From the NCBI GenBank assembly GCA_013288005.1, contig JABDCS010000003.1, positions 80,766-118,700 of the forward strand: a stretch of DNA of 37,935 nt. Reading direction: 5' to 3'. The DNA is from Chlamydiota bacterium (GTDB taxonomy: Bacteria > Chlamydiota > Chlamydiia > Chlamydiales > Rhabdochlamydiaceae). Shown in pieces: positions 15,439-23,827 of the stretch (the stretch's first letter is position 1; each line of letters begins with the position of its first letter). Under the pieces are notes generated by a model. The model saw only the letters and a program-made list of their open reading frames with translations. It searched no databases and was not told where the DNA came from. Both the position numbers and the translations under genes were made by a program.

Positions 15439-16269
15439 CTATTCGTGTTCCCAAGCGACTTTAAAACAATTTCCATTTTTCAGAAGTTCGGAAGGCATAG
15501 CTTTGACATCGCCATTGCCATTGACCATGGTAATTTGATCATTTACCCAATCGCCATTGCTGATTGAACCACTCTCGCCATTGATAATGGCTGAGCAATA
15601 GTTAAAAGTAACAAGTTCGAAATCAGAAAGTGGAAGGATACCGCCTGCATAAGGAGCTTCAACTATCCATTCCGCAGAGGATCTTTGAGCTATACTTAAC
15701 TTCGTATAATCTCCTGGTACAATCGTAGAAACTCCCTTGGTATGGTTAAACATAACAAGCTTAAAGTTATCCTCCCCTTTGTACCCAATTCTGACGCTGA
15801 TTTGATCGCCTACTTCAACAGGAAATCCTGTAATTTCATAAGCTCCCATTGGATACATTTCAAACCATGCAAAATTTTGCTGTTCACTTTGGAACCAATT
15901 ATGTGCAGTACCAATTTGTTCTACTGTTCCATTGGTAAATCCATCTATTCCTACCCATACGGCGCAGTAGGTTGTATCTGGAGTCGCTTCTAGTGCTGGA
16001 ATGATCCAGCTTCCAGCTGCATAGGTCACCGAACCAGGTTCAGATTTTTGAAAACTGGGAGCTGCTACATATCCACTCCAATTAGAACTAAACGCTCTCG
16101 CTCGTGTTTTAAGTCCTTGCTTTCCTTGCGGGTGAATGCGACCTCTGTCAATAGGAGTCAGTGTGCACTGGATTTCCCTCATTTGATTTTCATTTTCATC
16201 GGGAAGTGCCGACAAGAGCGTTGTGGATGCGAATACGCAAGCCAACAGAGTACTTAAGACTTTCTGCAT
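15439..16269 (-). CDS. Secreted G1-family (eqolisin, glutamic) peptidase
   Basis: The 276-residue preprotein has a signal peptide (residues 1-21, cut near LSA) and a short pro-like stretch to ~58. An eqolisin beta-sandwich core follows: SSNWSGYVA (61-69), WVGIDGF, VEQIGT with the catalytic glutamine Q118, and SSAEWIVEAP with the catalytic glutamate E200. G1 peptidases are acid-active endopeptidases best known from fungi and patchily present in bacteria. Here the enzyme would act outside the cytoplasm, perhaps in an acidified vacuole (inference). ATG with GAGGA six bases upstream, and no partner gene. A near-perfect inverted repeat lies 40 bases upstream. A patchy family in this setting suggests transfer. 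Confidence 0.82.
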   Translation of the reverse strand: MQKVLSTLLACVFASTTLLSALPDENENQMREIQCTLTPIDRGRIHPQGKQGLKTRARAFSSNWSGYVAAPSFQKSEPGSVTYAAGSWIIPALEATPDTTYCAVWVGIDGFTNGTVEQIGTAHNWFQSEQQNFAWFEMYPMGAYEITGFPVEVGDQISVRIGYKGEDNFKLVMFNHTKGVSTIVPGDYTKLSIAQRSSAEWIVEAPYAGGILPLSDFELVTFNYCSAIINGESGSISNGDWVNDQITMVNGNGDVKAMPSELLKNGNCFKVAWEHE

Positions 16270-16308
16270 AAAAAATCCTCACTAAGCCATTCATCTTTTT
16301 TTCAAATA

Positions 16309-16331
16309 ATCTTGGTCAAGCTGATCAAGAT
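16309..16331. promoter_or_regulatory. Inverted repeat upstream of the G1 peptidase gene
   Basis: ATCTTGGTCA (16309-16318) and TGATCAAGAT (16322-16331) are inverse complements at 9 of 10 positions around AGC. It lies 40 bases before the peptidase ATG. It could be an operator or a leader hairpin. Confidence 0.4.
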
Positions 16332-16431
16332 CAGGCGGATACTACTTTTTTGAATGCAAAGACTTCAAGGTTTTTTTATTCAGAAACTATTAATAGATCA
16401 TGAGTTATGTTCTAAGAGGGAGTGTAAAAAA

Positions 16432-16456
16432 TAAAATTTTACTCAATTTTCTGAGC
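16432..16456 (-). terminator. Possible weak terminator after aroC
   Basis: Downstream of the aroC stop on the minus strand, a GTAAAA/TTTTAC A/T-rich inverted repeat is embedded in a T-rich tract. The stem is weak, so this is only a suggestion for the end of the aro transcript. Confidence 0.25.
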
Positions 16457-16460
16457 TTTT

Positions 16461-17561
16461 TTAGCCGTTTATTTTAGAAGATCGATTAAGGAGAAGGGCA
16501 TCTGCTAAAACAAGTGCCGTCATAGCTTCGATAATAGGGACAGCACGAATGGCTACACAAGGATCATGCCTAGCTGTTTCCGGAAGCTGAAAAGTCGCTC
16601 TTTCGCCTTGCAAATTAACAGTCTCTTGCGGTTTTTTGATACTTGAAGTGGGTTTGAAAGCTACTTTAAAAATGAGAGAAGAGCCAGTAGAAATTCCTCC
16701 TAAAGTTCCGCCGGAAAAATTAGTGGTAGTGTATACATTTCCCTTTTCATCGCTAGTAAAAGCGTCATTATGCTCTGAACCTTTCATACGTGCTGCCCCA
16801 AAGCCAGAACCAATCTCGAAGCCTTTGGATGCAGGAATTGAAAGCATAGCAAACGCTAATAACGCCTCCAGCTTTCGATAAACAGGTTCACCAAGCCCTA
16901 CCGGAACTTGAGCGATGCAGGTGAGAATGCCTCCCAATGAATCATTTTCCTCTTTAATCTCTTGAATTCTTTGCATAATTTTTTCTGACACGACCTCATC
17001 GGGACAGAAAATAGGACTTGCATAGGTTTTGGCGCGAATGTTTTTTAGATGAGTAAGATCTTGATCGGCAATCGCAATTCCCCCAATCTCGGAAACAAAA
17101 GCCGTGCACTCGATATCGTAGAGAGCGATAAATTTTTTAGCGACCGCACCTGCTGCGACCCGCGCGACCGTCTCACGTGCAGAGGCCCTTCCCCCTCCTC
17201 TATGGTCGAAAATGCCATACTTTTCTAGATAGGTAAAATTAGCATGGCCGGGGCGATACAGATTTTGAATGGGTGTATATTGAGAACTATCGGCATCTTT
17301 ATTGCGAATAAGAATTGTTAAGGGAGCTCCGGTTGTCTTCCCCTCAAAAACCCCTGAGAGAATTTCTGCTTCATCTGCCTCCTTCCGAGGAGAAGTGTAA
17401 GGATTTTTCCCGGGTTGCCGCCAAGCGAGTTGCTCGTTGATATCCTTTGCTGTAATCGCTAATCCAGCAGGACACCCATCAATGACAACTCCCATCCCAG
17501 GACCATGAGATTCACCAAATGTAGTAATCCGAAAAATTTCTCCGAAAAAATTAGAGGCCAT
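16461..17561 (-). CDS. aroC: Chorismate synthase
   Basis: The 366-residue protein is a full-length AroC. It begins FFGEIFRITTFGESHGPGMGV, the first family signature. It also has the second and third signatures around HRGGGRASARETVARVAAG (~120-140) and near the C-terminus (TARHDPCVAIRAVPIIEAM). It converts EPSP to chorismate and needs reduced FMN. ATG at 17561 has GGAAG five bases upstream and overlaps the aroK stop by 11 bases. It is the last gene of the minus-strand shikimate operon. Confidence 0.97.
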   Translation of the reverse strand: MASNFFGEIFRITTFGESHGPGMGVVIDGCPAGLAITAKDINEQLAWRQPGKNPYTSPRKEADEAEILSGVFEGKTTGAPLTILIRNKDADSSQYTPIQNLYRPGHANFTYLEKYGIFDHRGGGRASARETVARVAAGAVAKKFIALYDIECTAFVSEIGGIAIADQDLTHLKNIRAKTYASPIFCPDEVVSEKIMQRIQEIKEENDSLGGILTCIAQVPVGLGEPVYRKLEALLAFAMLSIPASKGFEIGSGFGAARMKGSEHNDAFTSDEKGNVYTTTNFSGGTLGGISTGSSLIFKVAFKPTSSIKKPQETVNLQGERATFQLPETARHDPCVAIRAVPIIEAMTALVLADALLLNRSSKING

Positions 17562-18063
17562 CTGTACTTCCGATTAATTCTTGTATTTTTAAAGCAATTT
17601 CAGAAGGTGTATGAGGATCAACCTCGATCGTCGCATCTGCATATGTTGCATATAAGGGTAGTCGGAAATCATAGAGCTCTTTCGCCATCTTTAAATCTCT
17701 AAATAAGGGTCGGGAACAATCTCCAGCCAGTTGTTGGGAGATCTTATGAAATGATGCATGCAAAAAGATGACTTTACTCTCGCCTGCCTTAAAATAATCA
17801 AGAATGATTTTATTCATTACGATGCCGCCGCCTGTCGATATCACCTGATTTTTTTTTGAAGCATACTCTTTCGCAATTTCTATTTCCGTCTCGCGCAAAA
17901 GAGTTTCTCCCCCTTTTGCAAATACTTCATCCATGTTGTTTGTCTGGGTCTTGTCATAAACAAGTTGATCCATTTCCACACATGTAAGACCTAAAAGTTT
18001 ACTTAAGTGTTGCGCAACAGTCGACTTGCCTGACCCCATAAAGCCAATAAGTAGGATATTCAT
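17551..18063 (-). CDS. aroK: Shikimate kinase
   Basis: The 170-residue protein has Walker A GFMGSGKST (~7-15), the shikimate-binding D in EMDQLV, the STGGGIVM segment and the lid CSRPLF. It phosphorylates shikimate at O3 using ATP. I place the start at 18063, where ATGA overlaps the aroA stop. A TTG at 18087 would add eight residues that families of this kind lack. Overlaps at both ends indicate tight translational coupling within the operon. Confidence 0.93.
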   Translation of the reverse strand: MNILLIGFMGSGKSTVAQHLSKLLGLTCVEMDQLVYDKTQTNNMDEVFAKGGETLLRETEIEIAKEYASKKNQVISTGGGIVMNKIILDYFKAGESKVIFLHASFHKISQQLAGDCSRPLFRDLKMAKELYDFRLPLYATYADATIEVDPHTPSEIALKIQELIGSTDGL

Positions 18064-19325
18064 TGTAAATTTTTTAAAGCCTCCCAAAAAGCGGGAAAGG
18101 TTTTATTCACAACATCAGGATGTCGTATAATCATTCCAGGTAAAATTGTACCGGCAACTGTAAACGCCATGGCTATACGATGATCGTTATAGGTATCGAT
18201 AGCAGCGGCCTGTGGATCCCCCCCATAAATAGTGAGGGTATCAGGTGTATCCTCGGTACGAATACCCATTTTCCCTAATTCATTTTTAATAGCTAAAACG
18301 CGCTCAGTTTCTTTAACTCTAAGAGAGCGAACGCCCTTTATTTGCGTGACACCTTTTGTAAATGCTGCCAGGACAGCCATAGTCATGACTTGATCGGGAC
18401 AATCCTCCATATTAATATCTAAAGGCGCAAGCTGCTTACCTTGGACGGAAACTGCATTCTCTTCGTACTTCACTACATTGCCCATCTGAGACAAAAAATC
18501 TAAAAATTTTCGATCGGCTTGCATCGATGAAGGGTTTAAATTCATTATTGTAAACGTAGATTTAGTTAGAACAGCCATAGCAAAAAAATAGCCTGCACTC
18601 GAAAAATCTCCTTCAATCAAGTAGCGCTGTTTTTTATAGAATTGATGAGCTGCGACAAAATAATTGCCATTTTCCTTTATTTCAACCTCTACGCCAGCAT
18701 CTTGCATTGCCTCCACTGTCATATCGATATAGGGTTTAGAAATTAGAGCTCCCTGTATGTGAATCGTTAATTCGTGTGCTAAATAAGGGGAAATTAATAG
18801 GATAGCGGAACAAAACTGACTACTCACATCGCTCTTAAGACCTACAGCAGAACCGAACAAGGTGGAGGAAGAAATTTTAACTGGAAGCTCTCCTTCTTGA
18901 ACGCAATATTCGATTTTCGCCCCTAAATCTCGCAAGGCCTCAACCAAATCTCTAATGGGCCGCTCATTTAATCGCTGGCTACCTCCAATCACTTTTGTGC
19001 CAGGAACTATACAAAGTAGTGCCAGCATAAATCGCACAGTCGTACCTGAATCGTGAGCAAATAACTCGTAATTTTTATCTTCAATACAAGCAATGTCATT
19101 ATGGATAATTAGTTGGTCAGGAAGCATTTCAATTTTTAAGCCCAGATCGCGCAAACACTCAATCATGGCTTTAGTATCATCGCTGTACAAGGGGTTTTCT
19201 AGGCAGACCTTGCCTTTTGTAAGCGCTGCCATAATAAGAGCCCGGTTTGTATAACTTTTGGAACCTGGGACAGATAGCCTGTGTGTAGAGTTCTCCTTTA
19301 GCGGAGTAATTTCTTGGGTCTTCAT
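18060..19325 (-). CDS. aroA: 3-phosphoshikimate 1-carboxyvinyltransferase (EPSP synthase)
   Basis: The 421-residue protein has the PEP/S3P-binding N-terminal motif SVPGSKSYTNRAL and a C-terminal TYNDHRIAMAF segment, with HDSGTTVRFMLA and LNERPIRDL in between. It joins PEP to shikimate-3-phosphate. I chose ATG at 19325, which shares its A with the aroB stop (TGATG) and has GGAGAAG eight bases upstream. An ATG at 19346 would add seven residues. The active-site Lys and Arg positions appear intact. Confidence 0.96.
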   Translation of the reverse strand: MKTQEITPLKENSTHRLSVPGSKSYTNRALIMAALTKGKVCLENPLYSDDTKAMIECLRDLGLKIEMLPDQLIIHNDIACIEDKNYELFAHDSGTTVRFMLALLCIVPGTKVIGGSQRLNERPIRDLVEALRDLGAKIEYCVQEGELPVKISSSTLFGSAVGLKSDVSSQFCSAILLISPYLAHELTIHIQGALISKPYIDMTVEAMQDAGVEVEIKENGNYFVAAHQFYKKQRYLIEGDFSSAGYFFAMAVLTKSTFTIMNLNPSSMQADRKFLDFLSQMGNVVKYEENAVSVQGKQLAPLDINMEDCPDQVMTMAVLAAFTKGVTQIKGVRSLRVKETERVLAIKNELGKMGIRTEDTPDTLTIYGGDPQAAAIDTYNDHRIAMAFTVAGTILPGMIIRHPDVVNKTFPAFWEALKNLQ

Positions 19326-20368
19326 CAAAAGGTCTTCTCCATCCAATCCAATCCCGTTTCAAGTTCGTTGATATCTAGCGCACGACAATAGGCTCCATCA
19401 AAGGGCATTGCATGGCCAATCTTATCGATGAGCACAAAACGAACCGCTCCCTGCATCTTTTTTTTGTCATGTTGCATAGCCTTTATAAACGTTTCACGCA
19501 CGTAACTCTTGGGTAGTTGAAGGGGGAAGAAACTATACATATCTTGAATTTGTCGGAATTCTGCTTCACTAAGATATCCCAACTGCATGCTTAAATAGGC
19601 TTCGACTATGCACCCTAAGGCCACAGCTTCTCCATGCGGCAGCGCATAATCAGCAACTGCTTCAAGTGCATGGCCAATTGTATGTCCAAAGTTGAGAATG
19701 CGCCTTAAAGACTGCTCGTTAGGGTCCTGTTCAACAATCGAAATTTTACCCTGAATAGCCCCTAAAATGAGGGTGGGGTCTTTTCTGTTTTTTACTGCCA
19801 TTTCCCAAAGAGAAGGATCATGAATGAGTCCCATCTTGATAATTTCAGCAAGACCATTGAACCATTCTTTTTCGGAAAGTGTGTGGAGCATCTCAAGATC
19901 TGCAAAAATAGCTTGGGGTGGGTAGAGCGTCCCGATAAGATTTTTTCCATGCGAGGTATCGATAGCCGTTTTACCACCAATTGAAGCATCCACCATAGCT
20001 AAAAGAGTTGTGGGAATAAAAATTAAAGAAACACCACGCATATAGATGGAAGCGGCAAAACCTACCAGGTCGGTTGTAACACCCCCACCTAAGGCTATCA
20101 AAAGGGTATCACGTCCACATCCCCTTTTAATGAGTTCATCAGTTAAGTTTTGTAAGGTTTCCCAGCTTTTAGCCTGTTCGCCTATCGGAATCGTGAGAAG
20201 CTCAGCCCCGATTTGTCGGGCAAGATGGCCACCATAGAGTTCTTTAACTGTTTCATCAGTGATAACCACTTGTTTTAACTTTCCTAAAAAAGGAAGGAGA
20301 AAATCACTCGTAAGGATCCCTCTGCCTAAATAGAGTTCTGTTGAAGGGTGAATGAGTATTTTCTTCAT
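19325..20368 (-). CDS. aroB: 3-dehydroquinate synthase
   Basis: The 347-residue protein has NAD-binding GGGVTTDLVGFAASIYMRGV, then PTTLLAMVDASIGGKTAID, and the metal-ligand segment RRILNFGHTIGHALEA. It cyclises DAHP to 3-dehydroquinate using NAD and a divalent metal. The start ATG at 20368 overlaps the aroDE stop (ATGA). An ATG 12 bases earlier is possible. Length is typical for AroB. Confidence 0.96.
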   Translation of the reverse strand: MKKILIHPSTELYLGRGILTSDFLLPFLGKLKQVVITDETVKELYGGHLARQIGAELLTIPIGEQAKSWETLQNLTDELIKRGCGRDTLLIALGGGVTTDLVGFAASIYMRGVSLIFIPTTLLAMVDASIGGKTAIDTSHGKNLIGTLYPPQAIFADLEMLHTLSEKEWFNGLAEIIKMGLIHDPSLWEMAVKNRKDPTLILGAIQGKISIVEQDPNEQSLRRILNFGHTIGHALEAVADYALPHGEAVALGCIVEAYLSMQLGYLSEAEFRQIQDMYSFFPLQLPKSYVRETFIKAMQHDKKKMQGAVRFVLIDKIGHAMPFDGAYCRALDINELETGLDWMEKTF

Positions 20369-21741
20369 GGATTCATCCAAAAAACCGTTTGCCTTGCTGC
20401 TTGGTTAAGAAACATTTCTTCCCCATAAATAAGGGAGCAATTTTTAAGAGCAGCCTCTTTTAGAAAAATTGTCTCTCGAGGAGAATAAACAATATCCATA
20501 ACGCATGAGTGGGGCCGAATTTTTTGGGGATCTATTGGCATGGATTCCGGCGAACAATTGATAAGGATATCATAATCTTCGGGAATTTCATCGAGTCCGC
20601 CCGCACCACAATTCAAATCAGCGGCTAATTTTTGTGCTTTTTGAACGGTTCTATTTAAAACTACAACATCTGCCCCTCGCAATTTTGCCTCAAAAGCAAT
20701 TGCACGCGCGGCCCCCCCTGCACCTAAGAGAACGATTTTTTTTCCACGCACACACAATTTTTTCTCTATTGCATCCAAAGCTCCCTGCCCGTCAGTATTA
20801 ATTCCCGTAATTTTTCCTCTTCTAAAAGCAAGTGTATTAACAGCTCCAATCTGTTGTGCATCCTGGGAAACCTCGTCAAGAAAAGGTAATATTTTTTCCT
20901 TTAGGGGCATCGTGATACTCAAGCCACACACACCCATATCGATTGCGAGTGGAATAAAGTTCGCAAGATCCTCCGGTTTTATACGCATTTTTACGTAGAC
21001 AGCATTCTTATCCCGCTTCCTAAAAACTGCATTGTGATAAATGTGGCCCTGGCTCTTATCAACTGGGTCTCCGATTAGGCCGTATATTGCAGTATCTTTA
21101 TTCAAAAAAGGATAGCGGTAAATATCGACTAATTCTGAAATTTTCATTTGCCCTGGCACCACCCCTTCATCCTCGTCAAGGCATCCGTAGCCAACAAGAT
21201 TCCCTACAACAGGTCCGAGTATACGAGCAAAGGAGCCTTCTTCTCCCATGCAGATCACACTGGCTTTAGGATGGCTTTTAGCAAATAGGAGCATTTGAAG
21301 AGCCTCCACGGCTGAATGCACCATGATCGCAATTTTGTAGCTAAAGACAGAATATTCCTGCATACGTAGATAAATTTTCTCTAAGTCGAAGGGGATTGCT
21401 TGAAAGTTATGATAGGAAAGAATGAACCGCGTCTTACTATACTTCTTTATGACCTGATGAATAAATTCAGGTCGCATATCATATTCTAAATCAAAAAAAG
21501 GCGGTTCTAGAGTTAAAAGTTCTTCAATGTATATTTCCCTTTCTTGTTCAGTTCCTTCAAATGCTCCTCCTTGAGTTTTCTTGCGGACTGTCAACATGAC
21601 TGCCTCAGAAAAATTTTGAAGAAAATTTTTGACATATTCCAAATTTCTAGATGGTGAGAGATCTAAACGCAGTTCTTGTGCGATGGAGCAAAAATCTGCA
21701 TTTGCAGAAGAGTCTACCCGAAATTTTGACAGAAAAAGCAT
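20365..21741 (-). CDS. aroDE: Bifunctional 3-dehydroquinate dehydratase / shikimate dehydrogenase
   Basis: The 458-residue protein is a fusion. Residues 1-~213 are type I dehydroquinase with ELRLD (23-27), active-site H111 in LSYHNF, Schiff-base lysine K136 in SYKIAIM, and a CMGEEGSFARI segment. Residues ~218-458 are shikimate dehydrogenase with YGLIGDPVDKSQGH, TMPLKEK, NTDGQGA and the NADP site GAGGAARAI. Fused AroDE is the usual state in Chlamydiae and in plants. The N-terminal strand is short compared with stand-alone type I enzymes. ATG has GAGGG six bases upstream. It is the first gene of the minus-strand aro operon, whose likely promoter lies in the shared divergent region. Confidence 0.95.
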   Translation of the reverse strand: MLFLSKFRVDSSANADFCSIAQELRLDLSPSRNLEYVKNFLQNFSEAVMLTVRKKTQGGAFEGTEQEREIYIEELLTLEPPFFDLEYDMRPEFIHQVIKKYSKTRFILSYHNFQAIPFDLEKIYLRMQEYSVFSYKIAIMVHSAVEALQMLLFAKSHPKASVICMGEEGSFARILGPVVGNLVGYGCLDEDEGVVPGQMKISELVDIYRYPFLNKDTAIYGLIGDPVDKSQGHIYHNAVFRKRDKNAVYVKMRIKPEDLANFIPLAIDMGVCGLSITMPLKEKILPFLDEVSQDAQQIGAVNTLAFRRGKITGINTDGQGALDAIEKKLCVRGKKIVLLGAGGAARAIAFEAKLRGADVVVLNRTVQKAQKLAADLNCGAGGLDEIPEDYDILINCSPESMPIDPQKIRPHSCVMDIVYSPRETIFLKEAALKNCSLIYGEEMFLNQAARQTVFWMNP

Positions 21742-21812
21742 TCAACACCCTCTACCGCTACTAAAAATAGTAAAAAAAAATTTCTATTTCGAAATCTTCT
21801 TGGACGAATATC

Positions 21813-21841
21813 TTGTAATGATGTAACATTACAAATATAAA
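21813..21841. promoter_or_regulatory. Divergent promoter with embedded palindromic operator (aroDE / trpE)
   Basis: TTGTAATG (21813-21820) and CATTACAA (21827-21834) form a perfect 8-bp inverted repeat with a six-base centre. On the plus strand TTGTAA (21813-21818) is spaced 17 bases from TATAAA (21836-21841), close to a sigma-70 consensus. The mirror TTGTAA on the minus strand has a weaker GATATT 16 bases on. The palindrome fills the -35 and spacer, a classic repressor position. It resembles neither a standard Trp operator nor an exact TyrR box (TGTAAA-N6-TTTACA), so the regulator is unknown. Confidence 0.55.
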
Positions 21842-21855
21842 AGCAAGGAATTTGC

Positions 21856-21966
21856 ATGACCGGTAAATCAGGAGAAGATGGTTGGTGTAGGCTATTGAAC
21901 TCCCTCTTAGCAACTGATTCGTTCAACACAGATTTAAGAAAAATAAATAACACTCTCAGGGAATAA
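21856..21966 (+). CDS. Putative 36-residue leader peptide upstream of trpE
   Basis: The ORF starts at ATG with AGGAA five bases upstream and lies wholly between the predicted trpE promoter and trpE. It encodes MTGKSGEDGWCRLLN and continues to LRE before TAA. It has a single Trp codon (codon 10) and no aromatic run, so classical Trp-codon attenuation is not obvious. Its stop is seven bases before the hairpin that covers the trpE ribosome-binding site, so its translation could open that hairpin. The coding status is a prediction only. Confidence 0.35.
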   Translation: MTGKSGEDGWCRLLNSLLATDSFNTDLRKINNTLRE

Positions 21967-21973
21967 TGAAAAT

Positions 21974-21995
21974 TATCTCCTGAACATTGGAGATA
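21974..21995 (+). promoter_or_regulatory. Hairpin sequestering the trpE Shine-Dalgarno
   Basis: TATCTCC (21974-21980) pairs perfectly with GGAGATA (21989-21995) around an eight-base loop. The 3' arm contains the GGAG that is the only ribosome-binding site for the trpE ATG at 21997. When folded it should block initiation. A ribosome stopping at the leader ORF's TAA (21964-21966) would reach the 5' arm. Confidence 0.5.
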
Positions 21996-21996
21996 T

Positions 21997-23232
21997 ATGA
22001 AACAAGCTCGCTTTAGGGAAATCCCCTATGATCAATATACCCCCATTACCGCTTACCATGCCCTAGCAAGTAGAGGGGCTTGCATCTTAGAATCTTCACC
22101 TAAAAAAGATCGTTATTCGTTTGTCGGTTTAGACCCTATCGCTTCTATTGCAGGAAAAAACGATTACGTTACCGCTCTTCGACAATTTAAGAAAGAGCAC
22201 CCCATCCAAGCCGACCATCCCCTAGCTTTGTATACAGGAGGACCGATTGGTTATGTGACCTATGATGGTGAATATTTTTTTCAAATCTATCGATCGGCAG
22301 TATCTTTTGATCATCAAATGGGAAGAGCGATTCTTTCTACTATTGGAGACGAGCAAGAACTAGAACAACTCTACAAGAACTTAAAAAAGAGTAAGCCTCT
22401 TGACGAATGCATCTACGAAATAGGGCCCATTACCGTAGATAAATCCGATGAGGATTATGTTTCAATGGTTGAGAAAGCTAAAGAACATTTACGTGCTGGA
22501 GATATTTTTCAAATCGTTCTTTCTCGAACTTTTCAAGCTGAAATCCAAGGAGATCCTTTTCAATTTTATCGCACTTTAAGAAAGACTAGTCCTGCCCCCT
22601 ATCTCTTTTTTTTCGATTTAGAAAATTTCGCTATAGCAGGCGCCTCTCCAGAGAAAATTATTTCGGTTCACAATCAAGAAATCGAGTCCATGCCTATAGC
22701 GGGGACAAAACCCAAAGGAACTTCAATTGCAGAGCTCCTAAATGACCCTAAGGAAACCGCCGAACATGTTATGCTCGTGGATTTGGCACGCAATGACGTA
22801 GGGGCTGTTTCAATACCTGGGAGCGTGCGAGTTGCCGAATTCAAAACAGTTCATGAATTTTCTCATGTAGATCATATCGTTTCGCGTGTTGTGGGCCAAC
22901 TTCAAGCCAAGTACGATGCTCTAGATGCTTTTCAAGCCTCCTTTCCAGCAGGTACATTAACAGGGGCTCCTAAAATCCGCGCGATGGAGTTGATTGATGA
23001 AATCGAAAATTCTAAACGTGGCCTTTATGGGGGTGCCATCGTAGCGCTTGATGCTAAAGGGAATTTATCTAGCTGTATAACGATAAGAACTGCAGTGTTG
23101 CAAGATGGGAAAATGTTGGTGAGAGCGGGCGCAGGAATCGTACTAGAATCAGATCCGCAAAAAGAGGCTGATGAAACTTTCATGAAAGCAAGCACCGTTT
23201 TGGAGGTGGCTCATGCTCTTAATTATCGATAA
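21997..23232 (+). CDS. trpE: Anthranilate synthase component I
   Basis: The 411-residue protein belongs to the chorismate-binding family: ILESSPKKDRYSFVG near the N-terminus (the LLES region that binds Trp in TrpE), FQIVLSRTF, PIAGTKPKG (233-241), VDLARNDVG and FPAGTLTGAPKIRAM. PIAGT, rather than the PIKGT of PabB, favours anthranilate synthase. It is shorter than classical TrpE (~500 residues) because of a compact N-terminal half. It uses chorismate plus ammonia from TrpG. No other trp gene is in the window, so a role in p-aminobenzoate supply cannot be excluded. It overlaps trpG by 20 bases. Confidence 0.87.
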   Translation: MKQARFREIPYDQYTPITAYHALASRGACILESSPKKDRYSFVGLDPIASIAGKNDYVTALRQFKKEHPIQADHPLALYTGGPIGYVTYDGEYFFQIYRSAVSFDHQMGRAILSTIGDEQELEQLYKNLKKSKPLDECIYEIGPITVDKSDEDYVSMVEKAKEHLRAGDIFQIVLSRTFQAEIQGDPFQFYRTLRKTSPAPYLFFFDLENFAIAGASPEKIISVHNQEIESMPIAGTKPKGTSIAELLNDPKETAEHVMLVDLARNDVGAVSIPGSVRVAEFKTVHEFSHVDHIVSRVVGQLQAKYDALDAFQASFPAGTLTGAPKIRAMELIDEIENSKRGLYGGAIVALDAKGNLSSCITIRTAVLQDGKMLVRAGAGIVLESDPQKEADETFMKASTVLEVAHALNYR

Positions 23233-23827
23233 TTACGATAGTTTTACTTACAACCTCTACCAAGCGATTGCTTTGAAAAAAGAGAATGTAAAGGTCGTTC
23301 GCAATGATTTGATCACCTTGGAAGAGATAGAAAAAATGCGCCCTCAAGGTATTGTGATAACTCCGGGTCCCGGAAGACCAGAAGATGCAGGAATCTGTAT
23401 AAATGCGATAAAAAAATTCGGTCCTCATATTCCTATTTTAGGAGTGTGCCTGGGTCACCAAGCAATAGGGCTAGCCTTCGGTGCGGAAATCCACCAAAGC
23501 AGCGCTATCATGCATGGAAAAGATAGCCTCATTTTTCACTCGAGAAAAGGTTTACTAAAAAACATGCCGCTCCCTTTCAAAGCGGGGCGTTACCACTCCC
23601 TACTTGTTGAAAAGCTACCTCCTGAACTTATCGTGGATGCTGAGACGCCTGATGGGCTCATCATGGCACTGCATCACAAGGAATATCCGATATATGGCGT
23701 ACAATTTCATCCGGAATCTATTTTGACCCCTGATGGATCTACCATTATTCAGAATTTTTTAGAGATATGTGATCTCCAGAAAGAACTCACCTTAGCTACA
23801 GGCTTTGCAGAAGGAAAAAAATTATGA
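23213..23827 (+). CDS. trpG: Glutamine amidotransferase subunit of anthranilate (or aminodeoxychorismate) synthase
   Basis: The 204-residue protein is a class I amidotransferase with LLIIDNYDSFTYNL at the start, the oxyanion segment TPGPGRPEDAG, nucleophile C79 in GVCLGHQAIG, and the His-Glu pair in YGVQFHPESIL. It delivers ammonia from glutamine to TrpE. TrpG and PabA cannot be told apart by sequence alone, and one protein often serves both. The start lies inside trpE (20-base overlap) and the stop overlaps the DAHP synthase start (ATGA). Confidence 0.88.
   Translation: MLLIIDNYDSFTYNLYQAIALKKENVKVVRNDLITLEEIEKMRPQGIVITPGPGRPEDAGICINAIKKFGPHIPILGVCLGHQAIGLAFGAEIHQSSAIMHGKDSLIFHSRKGLLKNMPLPFKAGRYHSLLVEKLPPELIVDAETPDGLIMALHHKEYPIYGVQFHPESILTPDGSTIIQNFLEICDLQKELTLATGFAEGKKL

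Noticed and set aside
21714..21953. Minus-strand 79-codon ORF across the aroDE/trpE divergent region
   Set aside because: It overlaps the aroDE start and the predicted promoter and has no ribosome-binding site or protein-like character.
21856..21966. Classical Trp-codon attenuator for trpE
   Set aside because: The leader ORF has only one Trp codon and no T-tailed terminator follows it; only the ribosome-binding-site hairpin model is kept.
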